Shown: piece by piece, positions 12,801 through 25,199 of the stretch
Numbering within the stretch: the first letter of the stretch is position 1
How the letters are laid out: each line of letters starts with the position of its first letter
Source of the DNA: Brachyhypopomus gauderio
Lineage: Eukaryota > Chordata > Actinopteri > Gymnotiformes > Hypopomidae
Direction of reading: 5' to 3'
NCBI RefSeq assembly: GCF_052324685.1
Contig: NC_135212.1
Coordinates: 17,290,689 to 17,354,688 of the forward strand
DNA length: 64,000 bases
Program-made: the position numbers and the translations under genes
Notes under the pieces: generated by a model
The model's input: only the letters and a program-made list of their open reading frames with translations
Databases searched by the model: none
Told to the model about the DNA's origin: nothing

Positions 12801-15800
12801 TTCAAGCATTTTCAAGGATTTCAAGCACCTGTACAAACACGGAAATTAGGTCTGTCTGCTCCAAGCTCCTTTATCCTTTTTTTCTTCACCTGAACACCTG
12901 GTGAAGATGCTTGTTTATAAGAATAAAACAGAATTTTCCTTCACTTAGAAAAATTATGTGCCAACTTGAAATGTAAACTGAGTTGAATCTTCCCTGTCCT
13001 CTTGATAAGCTAACAAGCTGTTGGAATGCTAATGGAAATCATTGAGGATAATCCAATGAAATAAGAGGAAAAATATACTAATAAAAGTAGGTGTGTCCGG
13101 GGTGCAGCGCTCTCTCTGTTCACGCCTTTCGTCAACCCCACACAAGTGCGGCAAACTTGAAGGCAACCAATTAAAAGCTTCTCCAGATCACGTGCTTGCC
13201 AAAAGTTTAAGGCCCTACAGAAACACCCATTAGTCTAGTGCCCCACACAGGAAGTATACGCTATACATTTAATGTCACATAAATACAGTGGATATAATTC
13301 TTGACCTTTAAAAAATAAATAAATAAATAAAAATAAAAAAGATATGGCTATTATGACTAGTTTCATAATACTTTTGTAATAAGTGATTTAGGTTTGGTTG
13401 TTTAAGTAGCATTTATTCTCTGGACAATTTGTTGGGGGCAGCATCCCAGCGTCCCCTGCTGACGAGATGCCACTGGTATTTACCAAACTAGAAGATATTT
13501 TGGAGAACATGTATTGCATGAACATGACTAAGAGGTATTCATCTCCTTCGTTTTTCATTGGGAAGAGGACGAGACTAAGAAAAGTGTAACAATGCAGGCG
13601 TTAAGGGCTGCTGGTAGTACTGGTGATGGTTAATATACGTCTTTGTATCTTTTGAAGAGGGAAATGATCTGCACGAAGAAGAGCAGAGGTTTGATGGAGA
13701 TCAGCATGGGCATCAGGATGAGGTAAGATCACATTTCTCCCCTCTTGTACGTACACACACATATATACCCACACACACACACTCTTGCAAACACATGTTT
13801 AATGTTTTCTCTGCTCAAATTCGGCCCACTCTCTATGTTGTTTCTTGATTAGGGCTTTCAATAACATGTAATGTAAAGGTCAGTTAAGATACGTTATTGA
13901 TCACAAAGGGGAAATCGAGGCTTGCAGTGGTAAACGATGAGTAAAGAGGGAACACATAATAAAGACCACGATCCACATATTAATGTAGTGCAGTAGCGAA
14001 CTGTGACCATTAAACCTGGGCCCGCTCTCATCCCACACCCCCCCCCCCCCACCCCCCGAAAAAAAAATCTGTTTCCTCTCCTAATTAACTGCAATAAAGA
14101 ACAAAAAATTGAGACGACAGTACAGCTTTAGAAACACAATAAACAATAATATCTGTACTAGATAACTTCTTAAGCAAAATAAGGTTCACAGCTCTGTGTT
14201 CCTCGGGAGCGGAATATGTAAACAACGCGCACGAGGGCATCAAAGAAATGAATCGAAACTAGCTAGCAGTGGTACGCTAACGCCAGCTAGCGTCGCCTAA
14301 GTGGAACGGAAATTACCATACAGTTAAGCCCGCCCACTAAGAGGGAAGATATGATTGGTCAATTTTGCTGTCATTTAGGCCTGTCACGGTAACAAAATTT
14401 TCAGAACGATATATTGTCCCAGAAATTATCGCGATAAACGATAATATTATATTTATACTTGACGCGTCGCAAGCGGCTCGAGGGTCCACGCGGCGAAAAT
14501 GACATAATCGCAGTGGCTCCACCCGTGTGCGAGGGCGTCGCGCGCTGTCGATTTGCGAGGTCGTGCACCTCCAGAGTTGCCAGGTTTGCGGTTTTCACAC
14601 AAATTGGGGTTGCGGGTAAAAATTCTGGGGTCACGGGGTGCGGTTTTTTGGGCTACTTTTGAGTTAGGCTACCGCAGGAGTTACAAGTCAACACTAAGAA
14701 TCAATCGTGATATAATACTTAATTTGTCTCCATTCATTTCGAGTCCTATTAGCCTCTAATATGTTCGCGAGCTAACACATCTCCACCTGTGTGTGTGGAG
14801 GCACTGTTATTGTCTCATACGCTCTCCGTGTACTGCACTCATTTCCTAACCGGTAGATGTCGCTCTTTGATCACAGATTCGTCTTTCCTTAAGGGGGCAG
14901 GGGGCAGCGAGAGAGCAGCACTGCGTGCCTTTCTGAAATCTAACGTAGTTGCGGTTTATTCTCATGTAAAAAAATGTGCGCGGAAACCCAATGGCCAATT
15001 ATCGACATCAGCAAAAATGGTCGCGGTAAAAAAAATTATCGTATGATAAGTCGATAATGTAATTATCGTGACATGCCTACTGTCGTTTGAAACTGGTATT
15101 GCGCTGAATTATAACTGCCAGGCCCTCTAAACGAACAGCGGGCATCACAGTCCTGATAGGGGGAAACACAGGCTCACAGGCTTCCACTTAACCCCTCACC
15201 TTCCAACACAGATTGAATCAGCGTTTCTCAAAGTGTGGGGCGCAGATGGGTATTGCAGGTGAGGCGCAAACAATTGGAAGAAATGAACCTTTTTAATGAA
15301 CCCCCCCCCCCCCCCCCCCCCCAATCAACAAATTACATTTGCCACCCCCCCCCCCCCAACGCCGGATCTTCAGCAGTGCAAGCAAAACACAAAATTGATC
15401 AGTACATGGGCTGGACCCTAAGACTGGAGACTAGAGCAGCAGAAATGCTCAAAAGTGCAGGATCCTGGGAGCAGGGTCTGCTGAACCCCCCCCCGTCTCA
15501 CCACGTTCATGACACAGCTGCCCCAATTTCTCAGTGTCTCAGGGTGTGTTGGAGAAAGCAAAGCACTAAATAATGCAGTCCAGGCTGACGCAAACACCTC
15601 GGATTAGTTAAACACAGTGTCTCTGAGATGCCTCTGCTCATCATTTAACCAATTCATCAATAATCAAATTGTTATGGTTCATAACAATTGTGTTCATATT
15701 TATATGTATGTTCATATTTCTAATGTATGTATTGAGTCTGCCAAGCTGAATTGTGTGTTGAGATTGAGGATGATGACTGTATGAGTCTCAGATTGGTTAC

Positions 15801-16453
15801 ATCAGACCTTTAGTGGAAGCCATGCTGAAATGCTGTCTTCATCAAAGAGAAAAAACATCTGGTGAACACTTTCTGAACACCTGATTCGCTGCTTTTAAGT
15901 CAAAGGCTTCAGAAAGCGTCTCAAAATGACACACGTTGGTGATTGAACAGTTCATTGACCTCCCTCAGCACCACATGGAGTCAGAGGTCGATCCAGCAGA
16001 TGACCCCAACAACCAGGGAGAGGACGAGTTTGAGGAGGCCGAGCAGCAGGTCCACGAGGAAGAGGCCGATGAAGAACACGTCCACCCCGGCCACCGTGAC
16101 GCAAACCGTGAGCGCAGACATGAGCCTCCAGCAGACGAACAGCTGGTGGTGAGTCAGAGCGATGTGGGAGGGAGTGAGGGATGGAGGGAGGGAGGGAGGG
16201 AGAGAGGGAGAGAGAGCGAGCGAGGGAGGGATGGAGTGAGGGAGAGCGAGCGAGGGAGGGATGGAAAGGCTGCATCATGCAGGGATTCCTCTGTAAGATG
16301 CAACTAGGGGATTCAACATGAGGTTTGCAGAAAATGTATTTCAGGGTGGAGATTGACTGAAATGTGTTGTGCTTTTGCGCAGATGGCAGGAAATCCAGAC
16401 CAGCAGGAAGACAACTTGGAAGAGCAGTATCAGGAGGAGGGAGATGACGAGGT

Positions 16454-16518
<65 letters not shown>

Positions 16519-18119
16519 TCGCACACACCATCGCGCACACACACACACACCCTCACACACACACCCTCTTGATATTTTTAAACATTTGAGTCCTTTGTCT
16601 GCCAGGCTCAGGATGAGTTGGCTGATGATCAGAAAGCAGAGGAGCTTGGGGAACATGAGACAGACCCTTACAACGAGGAGAACGGAGAGCAGGTACGTCC
16701 AGGGTGAAGATGCTTATATACAGAGGAGGATCTCTCCATCCAGAATTCCTGGGCTGTAGAAATGTCCAGGATCCAGTGGGGAAGATTCTCAGATGAATAT
16801 TTATGATTTTTCGAAGCTTTAAAAAAATATATATGTTCAGTGACACAAACTTGAGCATGGATCCTGAACTTTAAAACGAGGCAGGAGATGGGAGGATGAG
16901 ATCAGGAGATGAGAGGTGTTGGGAGGAATCGCATCAGCGGCTGAATAAGTTCTGACAAAAGTGTGGACCCATGATTGACCACCTAGGATACCGAAATTAA
17001 CCTGGAGACTCTTGTTGTCACTCAGATTTGTCACTCAACCTAGGTTCCTAAGTTTCCACATCTCCCATTAATTTGTTCGTTTGCGTTCTGACCTTCTCCA
17101 AACTAGCTGGGCTCACGTGGCGAGCGACAGAACATAGGGCTAAACTGTTTCTCGGATGAATATTTCTCCTCGTTTTTGTACTGCTGATGGAAGGTGTCTG
17201 AGAAGCATTGTGTACACGCGTGCTTCTGTCCATGTGAGCGAGCGTGTGAGCTCCACCTTAGAGGAGCTGTTGGGGTGACTATAGGCTGTTGGCTGGGACA
17301 CAGGGTGCTGAATGAAGGTTTGGTATTGGTGTGTGGTTACTGCTTCCTCACCCCACGACTGCCCGTAACAGAGCAAGTTCACAAACATCTCACTCTCTCA
17401 TTCTTTCGCTCATGTGTCTCTAAACTCTTTAGAGTGGTATATAGTGCATGATAGAAGTCAGAGCTATATGTTCAGATTCATTGCACAGTATCTGTCTAAT
17501 ATTTTTATAGGGCTCCAGACTGCGACTGAAATGGTCGCAATCACGACCATAAATATTAATTTGCGGGTAATATAATTATTTCACTCGCCAGTGGTGACCG
17601 GTGATATAACAGCATTATATATATTTTTTGTATATTGGAGGATTTTTTTGTAATTGGAAAAAAATTCCACCATTTTTCTTTTGAGTTTGTATTTAAAAAA
17701 ATAGAGTACGTTAGCTCCCACTCCCACCGAGCTGAAACTTTATTACTAAGTGTTAGCTTGTTGAAAATGGAGAAGCGAAAAATGTTGGATGAGGTGAGTG
17801 CTGCAATGCTTATTAGTTTGTATATTATTATGGCGCCTAGAAAAGTTATTGGCACCTGATTTTTTTCCCTTGTAGGAGCCACTGGCTCCTTGACATGTTT
17901 TTGTTTTACCTATTTACACATATTTACATGATATTTTTACAGAAATAGCTTGCGCTATGATGTTTGTATTCAAAATGAGCGTGTGTGTACGTGTGTGCCC
18001 AGGAGGAGGCGGAGCCTGAAGACCGACAACCCGTCAAAGGGGCCAATGAGGAGGAGAACTACGAAGAAGAGGAGGAGGAGGAGCCAGAGGAAGACGGCAA
18101 TCACAGGGCAGAGATGTGA
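901..18119 (+). CDS. golim4: Golgi integral membrane protein 4 (GPP130), 16 coding exons
   Basis: Type II membrane protein that cycles between cis-Golgi and endosomes. Coding exons: 901-1087, 6114-6188, 6720-6769, 7371-7424, 7617-7767, 8062-8144, 8505-8588, 9205-9366, 11327-11476, 11564-11856, 12185-12258, 13658-13722, 15969-16148, 16383-16451, 16606-16692, 18003-18119 (stop TGA). All phases chain, giving about 626 residues (human about 696). The N-terminus MGNGACSRKQ, a membrane segment at about residues 14-33, the luminal coiled coil (VYEHRSRLEKSL, LREENKQLRKAH, LEDHKSALAAAQ) and the acidic tail (DPADDPNNQGEDEFEEAEQ, MAGNPDQQEDN) match GOLIM4 closely. The start at 901 has a good context (A at -3, G at +4) and matches the human start. 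An in-frame ATG at 844 would add 19 residues. Intron 2 uses a GC donor. Exon 10 carries seven 8-residue repeats. Additional alternative exons in the long introns cannot be excluded. Confidence 0.95.
1981..2060. repeat. compound (TA)n(CA)n microsatellite
   Basis: A TA run followed directly by a CA run in GOLIM4 intron 1. Confidence 0.95.
3129..3148. repeat. poly-G tract
   Basis: Run of about 20 G in GOLIM4 intron 1. A second G run of about 22 lies near 5666-5686 in the same intron. Confidence 0.9.
6789..6817. repeat. (GT)n microsatellite
   Basis: GT run about 20 bases after the exon 3 donor of GOLIM4. Confidence 0.9.
7781..7889. repeat. 25-bp minisatellite in GOLIM4 intron 5
   Basis: Four full copies and one partial copy of a 25-bp unit (unit starts 7781, 7806, 7831, 7856, 7881), beginning GTGCTCCACCCTCTGGGTGC. 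Copies are identical or nearly so. The array begins 14 bases downstream of the exon 5 donor at 7768. Confidence 0.95.
8402..8459. repeat. 27-28 bp direct duplication
   Basis: Two adjacent identical copies of a unit beginning GAGAGGCGGTTTTGTGAGCG, about 45 bases upstream of GOLIM4 exon 7. Confidence 0.85.
11296..11324. repeat. 29-base poly-C tract forming the exon 9 polypyrimidine tract
   Basis: An uninterrupted run of C that directly precedes the AG acceptor (11325-11326) of GOLIM4 exon 9. Confidence 0.95.
11648..11815 (+). repeat. 24-bp coding repeat, 8-residue Gln/Glu/Arg units in GOLIM4
   Basis: Seven in-frame 24-bp copies within exon 10, encoding REEQQRRE-type units (block starts every 24 bases from about 11651 to 11795). 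Two adjacent copies carry His instead of Arg, which suggests that units duplicated in blocks. Human GOLIM4 is also Gln/Glu-rich here but without this regular period. Confidence 0.93.
14376..15079. mobile_element. hAT-type non-autonomous transposon (704 bp)
   Basis: Ends TAGGCCTGTCACGGTAA and TTATCGTGACATGCCTA form imperfect terminal inverted repeats. The flanks CTGTCATT and CTGTCGTT are an 8-bp target duplication with one mismatch. No transposase frame is visible inside. It lies in GOLIM4 intron 12. Confidence 0.85.
15210..15500. repeat. C-rich, probably transposon-derived segment
   Basis: Begins with a stretch like GCGTTTCTCAAAGTGTGGGG, common at the ends of fish hAT remnants, and holds poly-C runs at 15301-15322 and near 15345. 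No matching right end was found. Confidence 0.4.
16156..16263. repeat. GA-rich purine repeat
   Basis: Degenerate GAGGGA/GAGAGCGAGC repeats starting just after the donor of GOLIM4 exon 13. Any apparent open frame here is low-complexity. Confidence 0.85.
16456..16516. repeat. (CA)n microsatellite at the exon 14 donor
   Basis: About 30 CA units that start four bases after the GT donor (16452-16453) of GOLIM4 exon 14. Shorter CA runs follow to 16563. Confidence 0.95.
17511..17905. mobile_element. possible hAT-type MITE remnant
   Basis: Starts AGGGCTCCAGACTGCGAC and ends near GGAGCCACTGGCTCCT, a pattern typical of decayed hAT MITEs in fish, but the inverted repeats and target duplication are not clean. 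Confidence 0.35.
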
Positions 18120-18414
18120 GTGGGCGGAGAGTATGGCCAGTCCCGCCCTGCCCCCTCTGGACATCTCTCCTCCTCTCCTGTAGCTGAAGACAGTGTAACA
18201 CAGGGACTGCCAGCGTGTTCAGGTCTGCAGGGGACGCAACTTGGCCCCTCTGCTTGGGTTTTAAGTGGACACGTGCGAACCCGAGGCAGGACAGACCAAC
18301 TGTTTAGACCAGCAAGCAGCCTGCTTCTCTGTCTGCAGGATCCTGTACGTCGTAACTGGGCCTTTTGCATTAGTGTTGAAATCCGAATGAAACACTAGCA
18401 TTAGATGCTTTAGG

Positions 18415-18420
18415 AATAAA
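18415..18420 (+). promoter_or_regulatory. candidate polyadenylation signal of GOLIM4
   Basis: AATAAA about 296 bases after the GOLIM4 stop codon. The 3' UTR could run further, since other AATAAA motifs lie downstream, for example near 19929. Confidence 0.45.
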
Positions 18421-18533
18421 ATCTGTTTGATCATAAACAGGAAAGGTTTGACCAGAGTGCATTCTGCTCGAAGAATCTGTGGTTGAAGTGGCATTATTAA
18501 TTTTTAAAATACTAAATTCTTTTTGTATAGGTG

Positions 18534-18537
<4 letters not shown>

Positions 18538-18583
<46 letters not shown>
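18538..18583. repeat. poly-T tract of about 46 bases
   Basis: Uninterrupted T run downstream of GOLIM4. It could be the reverse-strand A-tail of an old retroposed copy, but no body of such a copy was recognised beside it. Confidence 0.9.
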
Positions 18584-18584
<1 letters not shown>

Positions 18585-18599
18585 ATGGTAATTTCTTGA

Positions 18600-20988
18600 T
18601 GGTACAGTCAGATGTCACATTATTCTAAGGCTGATCTCTGTTGGGTGCAAACTCACTCCATGAATGTCATTTGGCAGATGCATGCAAATGCTCTTTAAAT
18701 TGCCTCTCCTTTCATATATTATTATTATGAATGGGACTGTTTTCCCTTTTTAAGATTTGCAATTCAGCGGGTGATTTTGTTCCCTGTGTCCATAAGTTTT
18801 GGTCTTTTGCTGAAGTTTCTTGCTAACGTGCATATAACACTGTACCAGTCTGGCTCATGGCTGTCTGCCGTCAGCTTGCTCCTTTAACCAGGGAACTTTC
18901 ACCCGTTGCTTCTCTGGTCTTCTCTCCCATGTTCTTCCATTGCTCTGTTCCATCAGCCGTGGTTTTCTGCCCCTCTCTCATGGTCTGTTCCTCACACCAG
19001 CCAAATGCTCAGTGTTTCTGTAGTTTCAGTAGTGGCTGGTTCCCCTCTGCATCAAATGCAACTCAGAGTTGTAAACTACCAGTTAATCTACCACAGCATT
19101 CAAGAAGTTCTTTTATTGTTATTTTACTGTTACATAATGAGACATTAATTAATGACCAATCATATAGTTGTTGCTTTTTACCCTTACAAAGACATTTTAA
19201 TGGTAAAGATCTAATATTGATATTCCTAATTAATACTCCCCTCTCAGGTTTCAAAGTCTGTATTGTTACCACTGATCCAGGTACATACTTGATAGAAAAA
19301 GCTTTTACTTTAAAACAATTCTGTACTCTGACTTGCTGATCCCAGATTAGCATGACCCCATATCTCGGCTATCTTTTATGCATTAGCCAGGGGTATTTTT
19401 ATTACAAGCTAACATGGAGCAGCTGGTAGCTTTATGTATTCAATGACCAGCCCCGTGTCCTCATACACCATTCTGGTCACACATTTGTGTCATGGTTTGT
19501 TCTGACAGTGATTAGCAGACAGAATGACATCTTCGAGATCCATGCGTACATGCAGATATGAGTTGCTTTTGTGAAGAATGCGAGTATTGAGAGAGGAAGC
19601 AGAGCATTTGCTCATGTTGACTACGTCATTACAAAGATTTATTGTATTTATTTTGGTGAAGTATTTTTACATTTTTTTAAATGAAGAAAATTCTGTTGCC
19701 AATCTTTTTTTTTTTTTCTTTCAATGGACTTGTCATTGATTACTCATCATATTGCAGGAACAATCTTTTGGTTAAGTGTTTAATTTAATGCACTGTATTA
19801 AATGAGATGTATATTTCTACTCATTTATTTCCAAAGGCTTTGCAAAGACGTTGGGAGATGGTGGGAGTGTCTGCGGTTACAAGAGAATGTGTTTAGCACA
19901 GAATTGTCTGTTTTTGGTGTCATGTGTGAAATAAAAAATGGTAAAGGATTTTTTTTTTTATGTATCAAAACATTTTCTTGGCTTGGCTGTTGACTCATTA
20001 CTCTAGACACATTCTAGTACATGTGTCCAGCAGGAGATGGGTCAGCGTTTTGTCAGTCGGCCTTGAGCGGTGAACCAGGAAACTGGGCCATTCTCTGGAA
20101 AAATCACAGTGAAGCATAGAGATCTGAACGGCAACAGAGCCGTTTTTTAGCGAACCATGAGATCTGGCTAACGGGAAGGTAGGTGAACTATAGCCAGAGG
20201 ACGGGAGCCGGATAAATTTAATTCACTCCGGAGGGCTGCTTCTCTGGACACGGAGGGACTTCTGAGAGGTGCAAGTGTGAATTAAAAGTTGAAGAGAACA
20301 AAGACAAATGGCCGTCACCCGAGAGACTCCCGCTCTCACTCCCCCACTCTCCGCCTCCTGCCATAGCCCCCACCCTCGTTTGCAGGACGCTGTGAAATGA
20401 CATATGCCTCTAGTTGGACTTCAGACGAACATCTAGCTGAAATGATGTGCTGGCATTGCAGGGCCTTTATATTTACAATGGAAATAATTGGGCAGTATCA
20501 TTTATTGTGTGGTTTTAAACCAAACTAATAGCTTCCAGCATTACACTTGTGGTGTTTGTTTAGCTTTTTACCACGTTTCATTTGCATTTGTGGTGATGTT
20601 TATTTGATGTATTGCTTTTAAGTTATTCAGAGATCATGTAGTTGTACTTGCAAGGGTGTTTACCAGTGCACACAGTGGTAATCAATCCGTCTTTGTTACC
20701 TCAGCCGAGGTGTCTGCTGCCCATGAAACGCCTCCACCCAGACCCAGACCTCGGAGTCCAGCACCTCCATCTACATCCTCTCCTCTCCTCCCCCATGTCT
20801 CCTGCTCTCCTCTTCACCCTGTTCATCTGTTCCTCTTCAGCGTCCTAAAAGGTCCTAGCTCCTCAGCTCAGGTTTCAGTGGAACGGACATCGACACCAAA
20901 TTTAAAACAAAACACTGGAGTGGATATGAATTAATGAAGCACTGCTGAAAGGATGGACCAGTTGTCTTTGGGGCAAGGCAGTGTGTGC

Positions 20989-21028
<40 letters not shown>

Positions 21029-21650
21029 AGGGCTTTTTTTTTCTGTTTGAAATTCAAAGCCCTGTGATTGCATTTGTCGCATGAATCAGTTGGCAGTGTT
21101 TGTGTTTATTAGGCCTGTGTGTGTAACATTACCTCCAATTTATTGGATGAATTCAAGGCTTTCTCTCTGTAGTGTAGCATGTTCCACAAAGCCCTTCTGA
21201 GTAAAATGAACTGGCAACCTCTAGATCTCCCCCTGCCACAGGTCACCATGACAACCTGATCCACCCGGACGACCTTCGTCTAGCGGCCTGGCCCGCGGGC
21301 GGCCGCTGATGTGGGCTGATAACCAACTCACCTCTAGGGGAATCGTCTCTGTGTCTGAGTGAAGAACGGAGCTCAAGGCCAGGTGACTATCCTGAGTCAC
21401 CCTCCGCAGAGTGTCCCCAAGAGACCTCCAATAACATGGGAGAGGAGCAGCCATTCAGAAGTCTCAATCTGGACTGCTCCACGCTGGAGTTGGGCCCTGC
21501 CACCGCTGCAGTAAACCTCCTGTGAGGATTTTGCATCTTGAATATTGTGTATACAATATTTTGATATTGCTTCCATGTCTAGAGCCATACATAATTGGAA
21601 CACCATTTGAATGATAAATACAACAAGATAAATACAAAAAATCGCAAAGC
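18600..21650. other. convergent intergenic spacer, no gene seen
   Basis: Between the tail-to-tail genes GOLIM4 and the LRR gene. Open frames here are short, without splice signals or family motifs. A GT microsatellite sits at 20992-21026. Confidence 0.55.
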
Positions 21651-21651
21651 T

Positions 21652-21657
21652 TTTATT
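21652..21657 (-). promoter_or_regulatory. candidate polyadenylation signal of the LRR gene
   Basis: TTTATT on the + strand reads AATAAA on the - strand, about 170 bases past the LRR gene stop codon. Confidence 0.5.
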
Positions 21658-21827
21658 TGCCATACAAACAGATGGTGTACACACACATTCCTGCAAACAG
21701 TGCGTTTCAACATATGAAAATTCCCTTTCCGCTACAGTACATAAGGTATGTTCATGGCTTGTGCAGCTTCCTCTCTGTGGAGTACAGGAAGTGATGCAGT
21801 TGGGCTTCCTGCTCGCACCTTGCGGTG

Positions 21828-24800
21828 TCATAGAATGACACAGAGCCTGGAGCATGCTGGGAGCTGTGGAGGCACGGAATCTTCTGGCAATTTTGGAATG
21901 CCATCCAAAACTTTGAGCTTTGGCAAACAGGTGAACACTCTGCATCAAGGAAAGAGGGAAATCTCATAAATCTAAGAGTCAGACAAGTTTTAGAATATGG
22001 CGCTGTGAGATCTAATGATTCTAGTCAGTATATAAGAATAGGAAAGGTGGAATGTTCTCATGTTGTTCCTTTGCTCTGCTCACTGTGTCCTCACCGTGAG
22101 CGGTAGTCCTCCAGGAACTCACAGGGGTTGTGTTTGAGGGTGAGCGACTGTAGTGGGGCGGTCCCCAGGAGCCACAGCTCTCCCAGACAGGAGATCCTGT
22201 TCTCAGACAGGCACAGGTGCTGGAGCGCGGGAACCTTTGGCAGCTGACCGAAGGACGTAAAATGGTTCCGGTGCAGATTCAGTCTTTTACATCTACAATA
22301 GAGATATGTTTGCACACACACATCTCAGTTGGCAAGATGCATCTGTTTATTTATGATGGAAAAAAATATTTATTTCTGTCATGTAATGAATTGGACATTC
22401 TTGTATTGTCCAATACCACATCACACAGGGAGAATGCAGTTGTTTTACTATGACATTGTATTGGATCACTTCTACTGTGCTCTCTCCACTTAAACATGCC
22501 CCATCAGTCCCGCTGAGTAACTGGCCGCATCTCTCTGCCCCGCGTGCGGGTGGCCAGGTGCTCGGTGTGGCGTACCGTGGCAGTCGGACAGAGCTGAGGT
22601 CCCGCAGCGCGTTGTCCACCAGCTGCAGGTGCTCCACACGGATCAGTCTCTTGAGGATCCGCGTGAAGTTCTCCAGCTGGTACGGATCCCCCAGGTCCTG
22701 GTAGGACAGATTCAACTCCTGTGGACAGAGGGAGCATGGAGCAGTATCAAGGGGTGTTGGGTACAGTCAGAGGGGTGTTAGGTACAGTCAGAGAGGTGGT
22801 AGGCACCATTTTAAGTTCTTTTCCCCTTTGGGGGGAGCCTTATTCCGACAGGCCACAGGAGTATATTGGGATTAGAATAGTAGTTTAACCCAGTGTGACA
22901 CCATTTGCTTATCTGAGGACATTTTGGAAGTCAGCAGCAGTAGGTCCTGGGTCTGAGGAGGATAAGCAGAAGGAAAAGCTTAAGGAATAAATGTTAGTGT
23001 GTGTGTGTGGTGCCTCACCACGCAGTTTTCCCAGTTCTCCTGTAGCCTCTCCTCCCACCTTTGAGCTTCATCCCGTCTCCTCCTCCTCCTCCCACCGACA
23101 TTCCTGGGGGAGACCTCTTCACCTCTGACGCAGCGTTCATCCTCCGGTCCTGTTAATGTCACATTCTGAGTTCCCGATATTCAGACAACCTGATTCGGGC
23201 CATTGTATATGTGTGACATGCACTGGATACAACACCTATCATTGGGGGAGTGGTAGCTGGAGGTCGAAGGTCATGACCTTACCTTCTCTGACCCTGGGGC
23301 AAGCGAGCTGGTCTCCACGAATGTCGTGCTCCTCGAGGTGATGCCAGGAGATGAACCTGAAGCGGTTGGAGGGCAGCTGAAACAAATCCAGAACGAGAGA
23401 GACAGACATAGCTGCAAAATCCCGAGATGCAGGAGGCCCTGGCTCGTCTGTTACAAAGACCACCATGATGCTAGCAAGACACCAGCCAGCAATTAACATC
23501 GGCCCACTAATTGCTAGCCAAGTTAATATTTATACATGACCTTTACCTTTAAACACAAAATTATTCTTTTACTACTTTGAATCATTAATGAAGAAGTTGG
23601 GTGGGCTGTGTGTAAACCCATGCTCGGTGACCCGCACTGACCCCAGGGGAATGTGCCTACCTCTAAGACCAGGATCACCTTTACGTCCATTCTGAGTGCA
23701 TTCGTGGTTCAGTCATGACTAGTAACCCTATCTGCAGGGAGAGTCCTTTATGCTCACCCATGCTGTACTGTGACAGGCTACATTACACGAGCTGAGAGAA
23801 ATACATCTACATTTAATTCATCATTGAATTATCAACATCTGTTGAATGATGAATGTCAGATGAAGGTTTTTAAAAAATCTCTGGCTTCAAAGAAAACAAT
23901 AATTCCTTGTATTTTGTTTCTGGGCCTGCACATATAAAACACCAGAATGTAGAGCGTGTGGTGTGTGAAACAATGCTGTCCTTTTAGATATAGCAGTCTG
24001 AGGGTAGACGTGCTTGAGTGGCTTACAGGAGTGGCGTCGATGCCCGAGTCCGCGGAGAGAGGGGTGTGTGTCTCACTGATCTCAGAGCAGTGGGAGGAGT
24101 GAGATATCGGGAAACTGCCGCTGTTCGTGTTCACTCCCGAAGAACTGGAGGGGTGCGGCGGTTACCACGGGGGTTGGAGTGAGGGGAGACCAGGGAGGAA
24201 AAGACATTTGAAAAAGATTATTCTGCTTTCCTGTTTAATGCAGGTTTCGGATACGGTTTGCATCTCTTACCTGTACTCTGCTTATTTATGTACTGTAATC
24301 AATAGGATGGTTATAATTCTAGTGCTTATAAAGCACTATTGTTTGAACTTGCATTGGTATTCTGTTGCTGTATTGTAGGGGCGCAGATTAGCTCCAAGGT
24401 GGTTTTTGCGACCTTGACAAATCAGGTTGGACTGGCTGTAACTGGAGCCCGTGCGCTGCTGACCTCTTTCTTTAAGGTGTAGGTTACCGTGAACTCTGCA
24501 CCCTGCACCGGATTAAAGCGGCCGCTACAACAGCCACTACCTGAGCAGGTGTTCTTATTTTATATCATCTACTGGTGAGCTGTCGTGAAATGTCCAAACA
24601 CTTCAGTTTCGTGTATATGTTAGACTATGTGAAACGTTTAGGCGATGACAACATTCCCAAGGTTCAGTCACCAAAGCGCAACAGTAGCCGAAGGAAAAAG
24701 ACAAATCTGTTAAAACCCCTAATGATTGAGGCCAGAGTAAGTGATTTAATCTGGAGAGGTGCATTATTTCACACGTATATAGACTGCCGAGCTATTTTAA

Positions 24801-25074
24801 AACTATAATGACATTTCTTACCTTTCGGACATGTCCGTCGAGTGTCGTGAATCCCTTTGGCATTTAGTGCGTAGTAAAAGTGTCCATTTATGAGGCGGAC
24901 TGTTTGGTTTCCCATTGGGACTAAAGGCTCGTCGGTGAAGGACACCGGTGATGTGGGGACGACGGCCGCGCGCCCGCGGCCACGGACCTGCGGCAGGAAG
25001 CGTTGCCAAGCAACGCAGGATCCTAAGTCATCGTCCAGTGTTCCTGACGCGGGGACATTCTTCACCGACCTCAT
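21828..25074 (-). CDS. small leucine-rich-repeat protein, seven coding exons, unnamed
   Basis: Exons in transcript order: 25074-24822, about 24133-24027 (5' edge uncertain), 23376-23283, 23149-23019, 22718-22576, 22292-22095, 21939-21828 (stop TGA). Phases chain from exon 2 onward, giving about 345 residues. The N-terminal half is Ser/Pro- and Arg-rich with a six-Arg run in exon 4. The C-terminal half has LRR units in exons 5 and 6 ([53 protein letters not shown]) and an LRR cap in exon 7 ([11 protein letters not shown]). The last exons resemble the U2A'/LRRC51 style of short LRR proteins. Exon 1 ends in phase 1; the good acceptor at 24145/24146 is out of phase, while GAG at 24134-24136 restores it. 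The start at 25074 (MRSVKNVP) is a guess; the frame is open up to 25194. No signal peptide or membrane segment is seen. The function is unknown. Confidence 0.75.
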
Positions 25075-25199
25075 CTCATTAGCCTTAGTGATGGGCCCAG
25101 TAGTAGATATATTCAATAATTTAGAAAATCGAGAATAAATAGATATGTGTCGGTCTGAGGTTAGGTTGGCCGGTGGCCGTTCTGTGATTTGCAATTAAT

